A DNA stretch of 64,000 nt from contig CM043954.1 in assembly GCA_014529385.2 (NCBI GenBank), positions 8,889,306-8,953,305 on the forward strand, read 5' to 3'. Shown here piece after piece: positions 1-10,324 of the stretch. The stretch's first letter is position 1. Each line of letters begins with the position of its first letter. The translations under genes were made by a program, and so were the position numbers. The stretch comes from Adiantum capillus-veneris. Taxonomy: Eukaryota; Streptophyta; Polypodiopsida; Polypodiales; Pteridaceae. Below the pieces are notes generated by a model. The model was given only the letters and a program-made list of their open reading frames with translations, was not told the origin of the DNA and searched no databases.

Positions 1-1588
1 TACAATCATGGGAATATAAACGATGGTAGCCTAGAGGTGCACAAAGAGACTAATTAGGGCATGCTACAATGGAGAGGGGCTCAAGTCCCTTTGTGCTTAT
101 ATGGGGGGCTCTTTATATAGCCTCTCCCACCCCATTACAATTAGTGACAAATACAATTAAGGGCTTGAATTGCGAAACAAATTGGGATGCCCTGGGAGTC
201 GTCACCTTGACCTTCTTGATGCCTTCACCTTGAAGCTTCACCTTGCCACTTGAGAGGTTGATTCTTGGTCATTATTTGTAGTAATTCACCTTCTTCTTTG
301 GATGTTGTGGAATGACTAGCACCTATCTCACAAATTGTGATGAAAAGGATAGAGGAATGGGCCATACTTAGAGGGAAAGATACATATGTGTCAGGATGAA
401 TGAGAATTGGGTGGAGAGGGGTGAAGCTATGGAGTTGTTTTAAGTTTTTTTGTGTCTGATTTTAATGGAATTAGGTAGAGGTTATAATAGAGAATAGAAA
501 TCCATTCTGGATCCTCAATACGTGTAGGATTTTAGTGATAGTGTGTGTAATGAACTAGTGCATACATACACTAGTAAGAGGAGGAAGATGAAGTCCAACC
601 ATGGAAGCTTGAGAGGGATGATTAGGAGTGGAAATGATAGAATTTTGAATAATGTTAAGTGTGTGTGTGAGCAAGAAGGTGGCTAGGGTGAAAGGGGGAA
701 AGACTAGGTGATGGATATGACCAAAAAAAAGACTTTTTCCACCACAAATGGCTCCAATATGGGACCCTGCTTTCTTTGCCCGAATTTTGTTGGTAGAGGA
801 TAAGGGGAGGACATAGAGGGGGGTCTAGGGTGACCTTTGGGGGGTGGGGGAATCATTTCCCTCAAGAAAATGGAGAAAAATGAAGAAAATGGGCTTCGCA
901 CTTCCCTCTTTTCCTTATGAGCCAAAAGTGAGGTGACCCACCATGCATGATGCTCCTTTTGGACTTCTTCATTATGCATCACATGTCTGATGACACCTCA
1001 AGAGGCCCCATGGGCCCATGATGTCACTAAGGCATCTTATTTGTGAGACTAGTAGATATTATATACAAATGGCAATTACATAATAGGAAATACCTAGGTA
1101 GTGGATCCCACCACTTGGCCCTTCAAGTTTAACTTTTACCATAGGTGAAACCAACTCCAAGTTTCTTTTTCCATGGGTTTCCACTTTGTTTAAGTCTCCT
1201 TCCCATATGAAGCTCATCCGTGTGCCTAACCATGACGAAATCCCTTGCCAAAAATAGACATTTTCCTAGTAATAGATCCACTGTCAAAACTTATTTTATT
1301 TTTATTTCTTGAGTTTGTACAAGGTTTAGCCAAACCTTAAGTGCCAAAAAACCCTTCTAGTGAGCAAGGTTCACTCTTGTTGCTCCATTGCTTCACACTT
1401 CTTGCTGTGATCATTCTACTCGTTGTGGTAATCCTTAGCGGTGCAAGCTTAGGTGGTCGTATCTAGGAAACACTTTGACCTTGCTAATTATGATCATTAC
1501 CAAGATGACTTTGTGGCGACACACAACATTATTATGCATGCACTAGAGCCTTCTTGGTTGAGAGGAGCTTCTTCCTTTTGGTTGCTAG
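1..1588. other. Unassigned non-coding sequence left of E1
   Basis: No convincing coding region is seen on either strand. On the minus strand a TATA-like CTATATAAAG lies at 111..120, in a setting like an LTR promoter, so part of this stretch may be an LTR remnant. I found no second copy by eye in the window. It might be the missing left LTR of the outer element E4, but no similarity to the E4 LTR at 61080 was seen. The last four bases (CTAG) are the left target-site duplication of E1. Confidence 0.4.
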
Positions 1589-1754
1589 TGAAGCGGTCTG
1601 GGGTGGGCAACAAGAAGAGTGGCCTCCAAGCACTCTTCTAGGCTCCCATGCTGCTCAATTGGGTTGGGGTTGGAAAAAACAACACACACAAACTTGCAAC
1701 CTAACCCTACACAAATTTGGGGCACCACCTAGTTTTGGATGCGAACTAGGACGC

Positions 1755-1828
<74 letters not shown>

Positions 1829-4210
1829 TGCTCGGGCTGCTTTGAAACGTATCGGCAATGATCAAGCAAACACAACTATATATTTAAGAAAGAGAGAGAC
1901 AGGGAGAGGGGGTGCTTGTTGCATTAATACCTTCTTACAAATCTGTCATGACAAATCAAAGTGAGATTAGTATTTGTTCAACATAGCCTGAGCAAATTAC
2001 ACCACAACACATCACAAGAAAAAAGCCACCCCAATCATTGTCTTAAGGCCAGGGGAGTCCTCTCCACCCTGTCGCCCTCTTACAGCATGTGGGATTTATG
2101 GCTAAATTGATAACAATACCCGGAGACAAGCTATCAAGAACTTAAATAAAACACCAAGACACTTACACATCATTATTGTCCATGACTTCACGTTGGAAGG
2201 GAGACAAGGTATCTATGCTTAGTCCAAATTCACCCTCCTTGATTCAGCAAATGTTGGGCTTACTCTAGTAGGAGAAATGATAGATTTCCTACTCTCAATT
2301 TAATGATCACTCTCTCTTACAATGGCATAGAGTTCCCTTGCTAATCACCCCTAATACAACACATACATATGCCTAATGCCAATGAGATTCCACTCAAGAG
2401 CTCCTTCTCAAGAGGTTGAGCTTGGCTTCTCAAGCTATAGCATAGTGCTCTTTCTTCTCTTCCTTTTTGTGCTAGCTACACCCTCCTTTTATAGCAATTT
2501 TGAAGGCTAGGGTTACTCCTCTAACCATGGTTGGGTTAGATTTTCAACAATTTATCTAATTTCTTTTGCTTGGAATTATCAAGAAGTTGGTGGGGAAAGA
2601 GAGAGGAGAGAAATGGAGATGATAGGACTTTTCATAGTGGGTTAGTGTTAGTAGAGTTAGTATTAATTTACAAATGGAATTGGATATTTACAATGGGAGT
2701 ATCCATGTAGGATACAAATAAGGAAGAAAAACTCTTAAGAGGTAAGAAAAGGTGGATTTCTTACAAGGTTGATGCTCCAAGTGTCTTGAGTAGGGCCAAT
2801 TTTGACGCTTGTTGACAGTCCACTAGCTTTGACGGTACATTTTTTCTCCACTCTTGACCTTCCTTGAGAGACAAGGTAATTGAAGCTGAGTAATCAACCA
2901 CCATGATGCTGTCTTTTAAGAGAAGAGGCTGAATTTTGTGGTTTTTTTGATAGATATGGGTAATTTGGAGAAGGAAAAATGAGACTAGGTGGTCAATTTT
3001 GGAATGGAATTGTGTGTGGGAGGTATGAGTTCACCATGATTTCTCTTATTCTTCAAGGTTGAGGAGAAGGTGAGTAGGTTGCAGAGAGGAGTGGTGAGAG
3101 AGGTGGGGATGATGAGTGGAGAAGTGTGTGTGAAAGAGGAAAATGATAAAGTGGAAGAGAGAGTGTGGATGCATAGCATGGGAAAACTGGGGTCCACTAA
3201 TAAAATCATAGCTCACAGCTCGTAGCTCAAAAAAATATGAAAAAATTTGAGGCAAAAGTTCAGCCCACGAGCTACAACTTTTGTTTGTATCACCTTTTCA
3301 AATTCGGAGAGCAAGTGAACTTTAAAAATTCAACAAAACCAACCATTTTTTTCCACTGCACAAGGTCCTTGTGGGGTCCTTCTTTGGATGATTCTTTTGA
3401 ATACCTCCAAGAGTGAGCCCTCCATAGTGCATGTATGCATGCCACCTACCCTTGACCTTATTTGGTAGGTCTATAATTGAATATATTGTTGAGATCATGA
3501 TATAAGTGAATAGTACAACTAAGAAAATCAAATATTGAGGGGTCTAAAAAATATGTACATGTCAAATATAAATAATATAAGTGGAAAAAATATAAAGGGG
3601 TCAAAAGAAATCTCTCTCATTATGAGGCTACCATAAAAAGATAAATATTTTTGGTGTTCTAATTTTTCAGAAAAAAAACAAAATAGATGTAGGAAGGGAA
3701 AAAATCACAATAGTGAAAAAATATACACATAAATAAAACTAGTTTTTTTGGATTTTTGTTGGGGTGGAGTTACACCAAATATAAGAGAAGCTTACATGAA
3801 AATATTTCTATATGGAATAAAGAGTATGAAAAATGGTAAGAAAAATTGTGGTAATGGTGAGGCAATGTACAGAGCATAAATAACACACACCTAGGTAGAA
3901 ATATTTAAATAAATACCAAAATAATTATAAAAAAATCTTTTATTTAGGCCCTATATACAAAGAAATATTTACATACGCATGGTCCATAATATACTTATAT
4001 TTTTTATATTTTTAATTTTTTTGGCTCAACTAGCCCAATGACTAGCTAATTGAGGGTTTTTTATTTCAGTAAGGAGATATGGGAAAAGTCCCCTAACTCA
4101 CACGCACCTATATACAGTGAAAGGGTGAGGGTAACCACAGTGTTTGAGTGATTTGATAGGGTGAGATAACTCACTATGGCAATTACAGAGAGCCGAAAAA
4201 ACGGCTATCA
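1589..4210 (-). repeat. E1 3' LTR
   Basis: This 2,622-bp copy begins TGAAGCGGTC and ends GGCTATCA. It matches 10124..12709 nearly throughout. It is longer than its partner mainly because a GA microsatellite at 1757..1825 is expanded. The element reads on the minus strand, so this left copy is the 3' LTR. A reverse-strand TATA box (CTATAAAAGG) lies at 2485..2494. Confidence 0.95.
1757..1825. repeat. GA microsatellite inside E1 3' LTR
   Basis: About 34 uninterrupted GA units. The other LTR has only a short interrupted GA tract at the same place, so the tract expanded after insertion. Apparent reading frames rich in alternating Arg-Glu or Leu-Ser here are translations of this tract and are not genes. 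Confidence 0.97.
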
Positions 4211-4226
4211 TTAGCCCTCCCCCAGG
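4211..4226 (-). promoter_or_regulatory. E1 polypurine tract
   Basis: On the minus strand this reads CCTGGGGGAGGGCTAA directly before the 3' LTR. The G-rich run is the expected primer for plus-strand DNA synthesis. It sits 12 bp past the end of the pol frame. Confidence 0.85.
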
Positions 4227-4238
4227 ATGATGGTATAT

Positions 4239-7127
4239 TCATGTACCATCATAAAGAATCTTTTCCAAAGAGAGTGCTTCAGAGTCCTTGACAAGATCTT
4301 CATTGTTTGGCCCCTTGGAATTTTGGTTTGTGTTACACTCATGCTTCATGGAACAATACTTACATGGGATAGTTGCCTTTTGCTCTGGTAGATCCTTTGG
4401 TAGAAGGCGACTCAAGTAAGGCTTCAAGCGATAGCCGTTTACCTTCCTGGAGTGCTCTTTCCCATTCAAGTCCATAAGTTGATAGTAACTTGAATTGAAA
4501 GCCTTCTTGACTATGTATGGCCCCTGCCATCTTGTTTCAAATTTGGCATCAAAACGATTATCGAGTCGAATGTCATACCTTAGCACAAGATCTCCTTCAT
4601 TGATGCCTTTGTCCTTCAGTTTCTTGTCAAGCTTCTCCTTTGTCTGTGTGGCTTTCCTCTTATAGCACTCGTATGCTGCTTCTCTTTTCCACTCAAGCTC
4701 AGCTAAGGTAAGAAGTCGATCCATCCATGCTTCTTGATCATCTCGTGCTGATTTTCCATGAAGTCGCATTGTTGGAATGTTTAGTTCAATTGGCTGTAAA
4801 GCCTCTTGACCATAGACCAAGTGAAATGGTGTGAACTCCGTGGCTTCCCTATATGTGGTTCGATACGCCCACAAGGCACCATCCAATAAGTCATCCCACA
4901 ACTTTGTCTTGTTTTTCACCATCTTTCTAATGATGCGTGCAATGACACCATTAGCTTTTTCTACCAAACCATTTGATTGGGGATAGTAGGGTGTACTGTG
5001 ACGATGTAGAATGCGAAGTTCTTCACAGACTTCTGTGAGCAATCCCTTTCGAAACCCTGGACCATTATCAGAAACAATCTCCAAAGGTGTGCCAAATCTA
5101 CAACAAATGTGAGTGTAGACGAATTTTCTCACTGTCCTCTCATTTACCTTTGCCACACTTTGTGCTTCCACCCACCTAGTCATATAGTCTACAACCACTA
5201 GAATGTAGAGTTTACCATTTTTTGTCCTAGGCAGAGGACCCATAGCATCAATGCCCCACTTTTCAAAGGGTCCATTTGCAAGCACAATTTGCCTCGGACC
5301 ATAAATCAATCTTCTATTCCCATTTACCTGACAATTGTGACAACTTTTACACCAATGTTGGACATCCACATGCAGACTTGGCCAAACATACTCCACAAGC
5401 AAAATCTTCTTCACAGTTAATTCTTGGGAAAAATGACCACCACATGCCTCTTCATGCAAACCTTTTAGAATGGCTGGAATTTCCGCAATAGTTGGTACTC
5501 TTCTGCACACTTTATCCTTCCCTCTTTGATAGAGGGAGCCTTCTAGGAAGAGATACATGCTTTCCTTCTTCATGAGTCTCCTCTTCTGAGCTTTTGTGAA
5601 GTCTGGTGGAAACTCACCCTCCAAAATGTAGCCAATGATGGGAGCCAATGACTCCAATCCCTGGTACCTCGGTTGCTTCACAGCAACCGCCACCATGATG
5701 ACCTGCACTTCTTTCTTTACACATGCAACGGCTTGTTGTGCAAGTAAATCAGCATCTTCATTTTGTTTCCTAGGAATATGATATAATTGCACCTCCTCAA
5801 ATTGATTAAATAGCCTACGGATGGTATGAACTTTGGCCCTTAGTCTTTCATTTTTGCATGCCCAAATGCCTAAAATCTGCTTCACAATGAGAAGTGCATC
5901 CCCTTTTACCATGAGACGTTGTATACCATGGCCAATGCATATTTTTAAACCATGAAGTAGTGTGTCATATTCTGCTTCATTGTTGCTAGCTGAACTTGGT
6001 AGATTGAACTTCTCTTTCATGACCACCTCTCCACTTGGGTTGAGCAACACTAGCCCTCCCCCTGCTTTTCCTGTGGCTCGACGAAAAGCTCCATCAAAGA
6101 ACAAGGTAAAAGCATTAGGAATACTTTTTGGTGGTGGCAATGGTAGGGTCTTTACTTCAGGCACCTTAATCTCCTTTTCATGCACCCTATAAGTGAGAAT
6201 CCCTGCCAATTGTGCACGCACACTATCTTCTACCTTGAAAGAGTATTGAAACTCTTGCAACTCCATAATCCACTTTGAGATCCTAGTACTAAGATTCATT
6301 TGAGATGACACCCAAGGGAACAAATTCTCTGCGGTGAGGATTACAAAAGGTTTTGGGAGCAAGTAGGATCTAAACTTCCTTATCGCAAACATGAGAGAAA
6401 GCATCATGAGTTCTGCCTCCGTGTAGCCTCTCTCTAAAGCATTCATGACCCTACTAGCAAAGTAGATGGGCCGCATCCTGGTACTATAGGGATCTTGTTG
6501 TAACAAAATTGCACCAATTGTTTCTTTCCCAGCACTAGAGCTAACAAAGAATGTGTACTCCCAACAAGGAGGCATGAGTGTTGGTAGCTCTGACAAAATG
6601 GCTTTAATGTTACAAAAGTACTCTTCAAGCTCATCAGACCATGCAAATTCTACTTGTTGTGTCAACTTTTGCAAAGGGTGAAGTAACTCCGAGGCTAAGT
6701 GAATGAAGCGTGACATATACTTCACCTTTTGAATGAATGAGATGACCTCCTTAAGACTCTTGGGTGATGGTAGCTCAATAAGAGCCTTTGCCTTTGAAGG
6801 ATCCACTTCAATGCCTTTGTAAGAAACTTTATGAACAAGCAAGATTACTTCATCCTCACCTATATGGCACTTGTCGGGGTTGAGTTGACCTCCCATGTCG
6901 TAGAGCTTCTTTAAACCTTCTTCTACCCTTTGTAGATGCAATGATTTTGAGCTATAAATACAGAAATCATCAATGAACACCCTAATTGACTTTCCAAAGA
7001 ATGCTTGAAACACCATATTCATGAAACGTTGGAATGTTGCAGGAGCATTTGTCAGACCAAATGGCATGACTCTAAAAGCATAACAACCCCAAGGAGTGAT
7101 AAAGGTTGTTTTCAATTGATCCTCCAA
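4239..7127 (-). CDS. E1 pol: RT C-terminal part, RNase H, second RNase H, integrase
   Basis: A 962-residue frame in the same phase as the gag-pro frame upstream, from which one TAA at 7146..7148 separates it. The ATG at 7127 is inside the RT domain and is not a true start. Order: RT palm with F-I-D-D at residues 51-54; a gypsy RNase H around 190-300 whose catalytic Asp positions read S-S-S and T-A-E; a second RNase H from 342 with F-D-G-A, N-N-E-A-E-Y, G-D-A and D-A-D, apparently intact; integrase zinc site H558-X6-H565-X30-C596-X2-C599; catalytic D627, D687 and E723 (D,D35E); and a C-terminal G-P-Y segment. The degenerate first and intact second RNase H is the known Tat pattern. No chromodomain is visible. 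Confidence 0.93.
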   Translation of the reverse strand: MEDQLKTTFITPWGCYAFRVMPFGLTNAPATFQRFMNMVFQAFFGKSIRVFIDDFCIYSSKSLHLQRVEEGLKKLYDMGGQLNPDKCHIGEDEVILLVHKVSYKGIEVDPSKAKALIELPSPKSLKEVISFIQKVKYMSRFIHLASELLHPLQKLTQQVEFAWSDELEEYFCNIKAILSELPTLMPPCWEYTFFVSSSAGKETIGAILLQQDPYSTRMRPIYFASRVMNALERGYTEAELMMLSLMFAIRKFRSYLLPKPFVILTAENLFPWVSSQMNLSTRISKWIMELQEFQYSFKVEDSVRAQLAGILTYRVHEKEIKVPEVKTLPLPPPKSIPNAFTLFFDGAFRRATGKAGGGLVLLNPSGEVVMKEKFNLPSSASNNEAEYDTLLHGLKICIGHGIQRLMVKGDALLIVKQILGIWACKNERLRAKVHTIRRLFNQFEEVQLYHIPRKQNEDADLLAQQAVACVKKEVQVIMVAVAVKQPRYQGLESLAPIIGYILEGEFPPDFTKAQKRRLMKKESMYLFLEGSLYQRGKDKVCRRVPTIAEIPAILKGLHEEACGGHFSQELTVKKILLVEYVWPSLHVDVQHWCKSCHNCQVNGNRRLIYGPRQIVLANGPFEKWGIDAMGPLPRTKNGKLYILVVVDYMTRWVEAQSVAKVNERTVRKFVYTHICCRFGTPLEIVSDNGPGFRKGLLTEVCEELRILHRHSTPYYPQSNGLVEKANGVIARIIRKMVKNKTKLWDDLLDGALWAYRTTYREATEFTPFHLVYGQEALQPIELNIPTMRLHGKSARDDQEAWMDRLLTLAELEWKREAAYECYKRKATQTKEKLDKKLKDKGINEGDLVLRYDIRLDNRFDAKFETRWQGPYIVKKAFNSSYYQLMDLNGKEHSRKVNGYRLKPYLSRLLPKDLPEQKATIPCKYCSMKHECNTNQNSKGPNNEDLVKDSEALSLEKILYDGT

Positions 7128-7145
7128 TGCAATCCCTATTTGAAA

Positions 7146-9512
7146 TTAACCTGAGTAACCATCGCACACAGTGTACTTCTCATGACCAGCTACCTCATTT
7201 AGTATCTCATCCTGGAATGGGAGGAGAAAGTGATCTCTTTTTGTTGCCTCATTGAGGGGACGGTAATCCACACACACCCTCCACTTGCCATTTTTCTTAG
7301 GAGTGACAACAACAGGAGAGACCCACTCTGAATTCTCCACTGGATAAATGAAACCTGCTGCTAGAAGCTTTCTTACCTCCTTGAGTAGAGCCTGTTCCTT
7401 TATAACTCCTAGCCTTCGTAGCTTCTGAGCTTTAGGTGTGGCCTCAGGCTTTAACTCAATCTTGTGTTGAACAACATCTACCCCACGCACGTCGGTGTAG
7501 TCTTTAGCAAAAAGCCTGGGAAACTTCCTTAGCACACATTTCAACTCCTCTCTTTCATCCTTTGTAAGTGTTGTTGATAGCATACCTTCCAGCATCCCTT
7601 CATCTTGAACACCTTCGTTCTCTTGAGGACCTACCTCCTCCAAGCCTTGACAAGAGGTCTCTTGGTTGCTTGGCTTAAACCTTACCCCCATGACTTCGAT
7701 GGAAGACTCCTCTTCAGTAATGTTGCCGCTACTTTCTTCTTCTGAAGTGCTATCGGTCCAACCTTCTTCCGTCTCACTTTGAGATGATTCTTCATGGAGC
7801 TCCTCTTGGCGTTGCTCCTTCATGTCAAAGACAACCTTCTTATGATTGTCGTTCCTGCAAATTAGCTTTCCACTCTCCCAATCCTGCAAAGCTCGCATTT
7901 TCATTAGCCATGGTCTCCCTAGGATAAATAGGTAACCATTTCCTTTGGTAGACATGACATAGAAATCCACTGCCTTCTTAATGCCAAGGGCCTCTACAAA
8001 GACATTTTTACAAATGCCTACACACCTAGCCTTGCTATTGTTTGCCATCTTGACCTTGATTTCAAGTGTCTCATGGATGTGCATGCCTAGTCTTTGCATG
8101 AGTCCCTCTATCATGATGCAAATTTGTGCACCCCCATCCACTAGACCTTTCCTAACCAATCTTCCTTTGATGTAGCAGTCTAGCACCGGTGTAATGTCCT
8201 CATTCATTTCAGCTTGTGCAATTTTTACAACAGGCACACTCTCTTTTACCTTTCTCCTAGTGCTAACTGCCTTTGTTAAATCCCTCCTAACTTGTGGGCA
8301 TAATGCAAGAAACTGAGGCCATGAGATATCAGGACCCTTACCTCGCATGTCTTCCAACAGGTTGTATGGAGCCATACCCTGTCCAAGAGGGAAGTCTTGG
8401 CGATTGATACGACGTCGAGTCCTCTTAGCTTCCTTGGTCTCCTTTGCCTTCTTGCCTTGTCCATGGTCACTCTGTGATGGGACACCCTCTTTCTCTTTAC
8501 CTTTTTCTCGGCCACGCTTAATGCCATTGGCTTCCATGTCAACCTCATTTGAATTTGTCACCTCTACCACATGCACATTTGGATCTGGCAAAGGTGGAAC
8601 TCCTTCTACCCCTTGTGGAGGTGGTCTTGGTCCATTTGGCCTTTGTAGAAGCCTTGGTTGTTGACCAGCTCCTTCTCCTGCATTCATCACTGGGTAATTC
8701 ATGTTAGGTCTCCCTGGCTCTCCACGGGGCCAAGGACAATTATACATCCCATGTCCAGACTCTCCGCAATTCCAACATTGCAAGACTCGCCTAGGTCGTG
8801 GATCTCGCTCTTCAGACTTCTTTGCTTGTCCCTTTGGACCTACAGCTTGTGCAAGGTGAATTGACAGGCTGCTTAAAGATTCGTTTAACTTCTCAATTAC
8901 TTCCGCCGTTACCTCAGGAAGATCTATCGATGTTGATGCTTGTGACTTACCTTTGGGTCTAAGACCTTCTATTGGAACCTCTCCCCTTAAGCACTTGAGT
9001 TTCCTATATTTCTCAGCAGCCCTAGTTTCAGCTGCATCAAAGGTAGCAGGTGCACCCGCCTCAACTTTTATCTTAAGGTCAGGAAAGAGTCCGGCTATGA
9101 ACCTCTCCTTCTTTAGAAATTCTGCACCATCACCAGGGTTAGCAACATTTCGTATCCATAGATCCCAAAGACGTAGAAACTCTTGCTTGTACAAGTAGTA
9201 GTCATCTAAGTCTTTTTTCTTATGAGAAACAATGTCTTGCCATAATTTTTGAGTGTTTTGGGGATCAAAGAAGTATTTCTTGAAACGATTCAAAACTTCT
9301 GTGTAATTCCCCTTAACTTCCTCAGGCAAAGAGTCAAACCAAGTGCTAGCATCTTTCCTAAGGACCACCTCAAACATTTCTACACGTTCTTGATCAGTTA
9401 TTATCCTCTTGATACGGCAAGACATCTTGAAATTCGCTAAAAATAATTCAGCATCCTCTCCAGGCTCTCCAAAGAAAAGAGGATACCCAGACATTTGGCG
9501 TTGGCTTTCCAT
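7146..9512 (-). CDS. E1 gag-protease-RT N-terminal part
   Basis: A 788-residue frame starting at ATG 9512, about 590 bp downstream of the primer site. Residues 1-180 form a retrotransposon gag capsid region with A-S-T-W-F near 55-59. A zinc knuckle C-W-N-C-G-E-S-G-H-X4-C lies at 246-259. A retropepsin follows, with V-D-G-G-A at 458-462 (Gly in place of the usual Ser or Thr of D-S/T-G) and the closing I-L-G-R-P-W at 530-535. After an acidic linker RT begins, with V-S-P-V-V-V, K-K-N-G-K-W-R and V-D-Y-R. Translation ends at a TAA (7146..7148) inside RT, at a position normally held by an aromatic residue. A single substitution would explain it, so this copy probably needs readthrough or is dead. 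Confidence 0.93.
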   Translation of the reverse strand: MESQRQMSGYPLFFGEPGEDAELFLANFKMSCRIKRIITDQERVEMFEVVLRKDASTWFDSLPEEVKGNYTEVLNRFKKYFFDPQNTQKLWQDIVSHKKKDLDDYYLYKQEFLRLWDLWIRNVANPGDGAEFLKKERFIAGLFPDLKIKVEAGAPATFDAAETRAAEKYRKLKCLRGEVPIEGLRPKGKSQASTSIDLPEVTAEVIEKLNESLSSLSIHLAQAVGPKGQAKKSEERDPRPRRVLQCWNCGESGHGMYNCPWPRGEPGRPNMNYPVMNAGEGAGQQPRLLQRPNGPRPPPQGVEGVPPLPDPNVHVVEVTNSNEVDMEANGIKRGREKGKEKEGVPSQSDHGQGKKAKETKEAKRTRRRINRQDFPLGQGMAPYNLLEDMRGKGPDISWPQFLALCPQVRRDLTKAVSTRRKVKESVPVVKIAQAEMNEDITPVLDCYIKGRLVRKGLVDGGAQICIMIEGLMQRLGMHIHETLEIKVKMANNSKARCVGICKNVFVEALGIKKAVDFYVMSTKGNGYLFILGRPWLMKMRALQDWESGKLICRNDNHKKVVFDMKEQRQEELHEESSQSETEEGWTDSTSEEESSGNITEEESSIEVMGVRFKPSNQETSCQGLEEVGPQENEGVQDEGMLEGMLSTTLTKDEREELKCVLRKFPRLFAKDYTDVRGVDVVQHKIELKPEATPKAQKLRRLGVIKEQALLKEVRKLLAAGFIYPVENSEWVSPVVVTPKKNGKWRVCVDYRPLNEATKRDHFLLPFQDEILNEVAGHEKYTVCDGYSG

Positions 9513-10102
9513 TGAATTGATTTCAAAGTGACACCCGTTTTTGTTTTTCTTTCTTAAAAAGATTTACACAATAATGTATCTAGCTTGCAATCTATTCTAC
9601 AACAAAATAAAGATACTCGCATCAAACGACCTATGATAATCAATAAGAGGTAGGATGACAGGGTTTGGTGATGCGAGAATTTATCCTACTCTTTGGGCAC
9701 CAAACATGAACACCATACGTTGTTGAAAATGGATTTTCCTACTAATTGCAATGTTTATTCTAATGTGTGGAGTGAAATGGAAGAGGAAAACCTCTATTCC
9801 TGGGCCATTATCCATGGTCTATGCATGACCTAATGCTTAAAACAAAACAAAAATATAGACGTCCAAACTAAGGTCGTACCTAATGAGAGGCAAAATAAAA
9901 GGATTTACTGAAGCGTTTATCTCGGCCAACCTAAGAGGACCTAAAATTCTACGAATGACACGTTGAAATTGCAACTTAGTACTAACAATTATGTGTACCT
10001 TTTGCCTTGCAATGGGAATGAAGGGATCATACAAATTTTCGTGATTCATGCAAACTACTTGACTATGCTAAAGGTTGATTCTACACAAAAATACACAAGC
10101 CG
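9513..10102 (-). other. E1 untranslated leader
   Basis: The 590 bp between the primer site and the gag ATG on the minus strand. No coding region is supported. A leader of this size is normal for a plant gypsy element and would carry the packaging signal, but I see no repeat or palindrome here like those in E2 and E3. Confidence 0.7.
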
Positions 10103-10120
10103 TCCTCAGTGGGGGCACCA
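10103..10120 (-). promoter_or_regulatory. E1 primer-binding site
   Basis: The minus strand reads TGGTGCCCCCACTGAGGA, three bases inside the 5' LTR. It starts with TGG, as a match to a tRNA CCA end must. It shares 13 of 18 positions with the E3 site, so the three gypsy elements E1, E2 and E3 may use the same or related tRNAs. The tRNA itself cannot be named with certainty. Confidence 0.75.
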
Positions 10121-10123
10121 ATT

Positions 10124-10293
10124 TGAAGCGGTCTGGGGTGGGCAACAAGAAGAGTGGCCTCCAAGCACTCTTCTAGGCTCCCATGCTACTCAATTGGGTT
10201 GGGGTTGGAAAAAACAACAAACACACACACAAACCCGCAACCTAACCCTACACAAATTTGGGGCACCACCTAGTTTTGGATGCGAACTAGGAC

Positions 10294-10324
<31 letters not shown>

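Noticed and set aside
1554-1964. Open frames rich in Arg-Glu or Leu-Ser repeats on both strands
   Set aside because: They are translations of a GA microsatellite in the E1 LTR, and the other LTR lacks most of it.
2985-3255. Repeated open frames in both E1 LTRs (also 11484..11769)
   Set aside because: Present in both copies only because the LTRs are duplicates; they overlap in several phases and have no domain.
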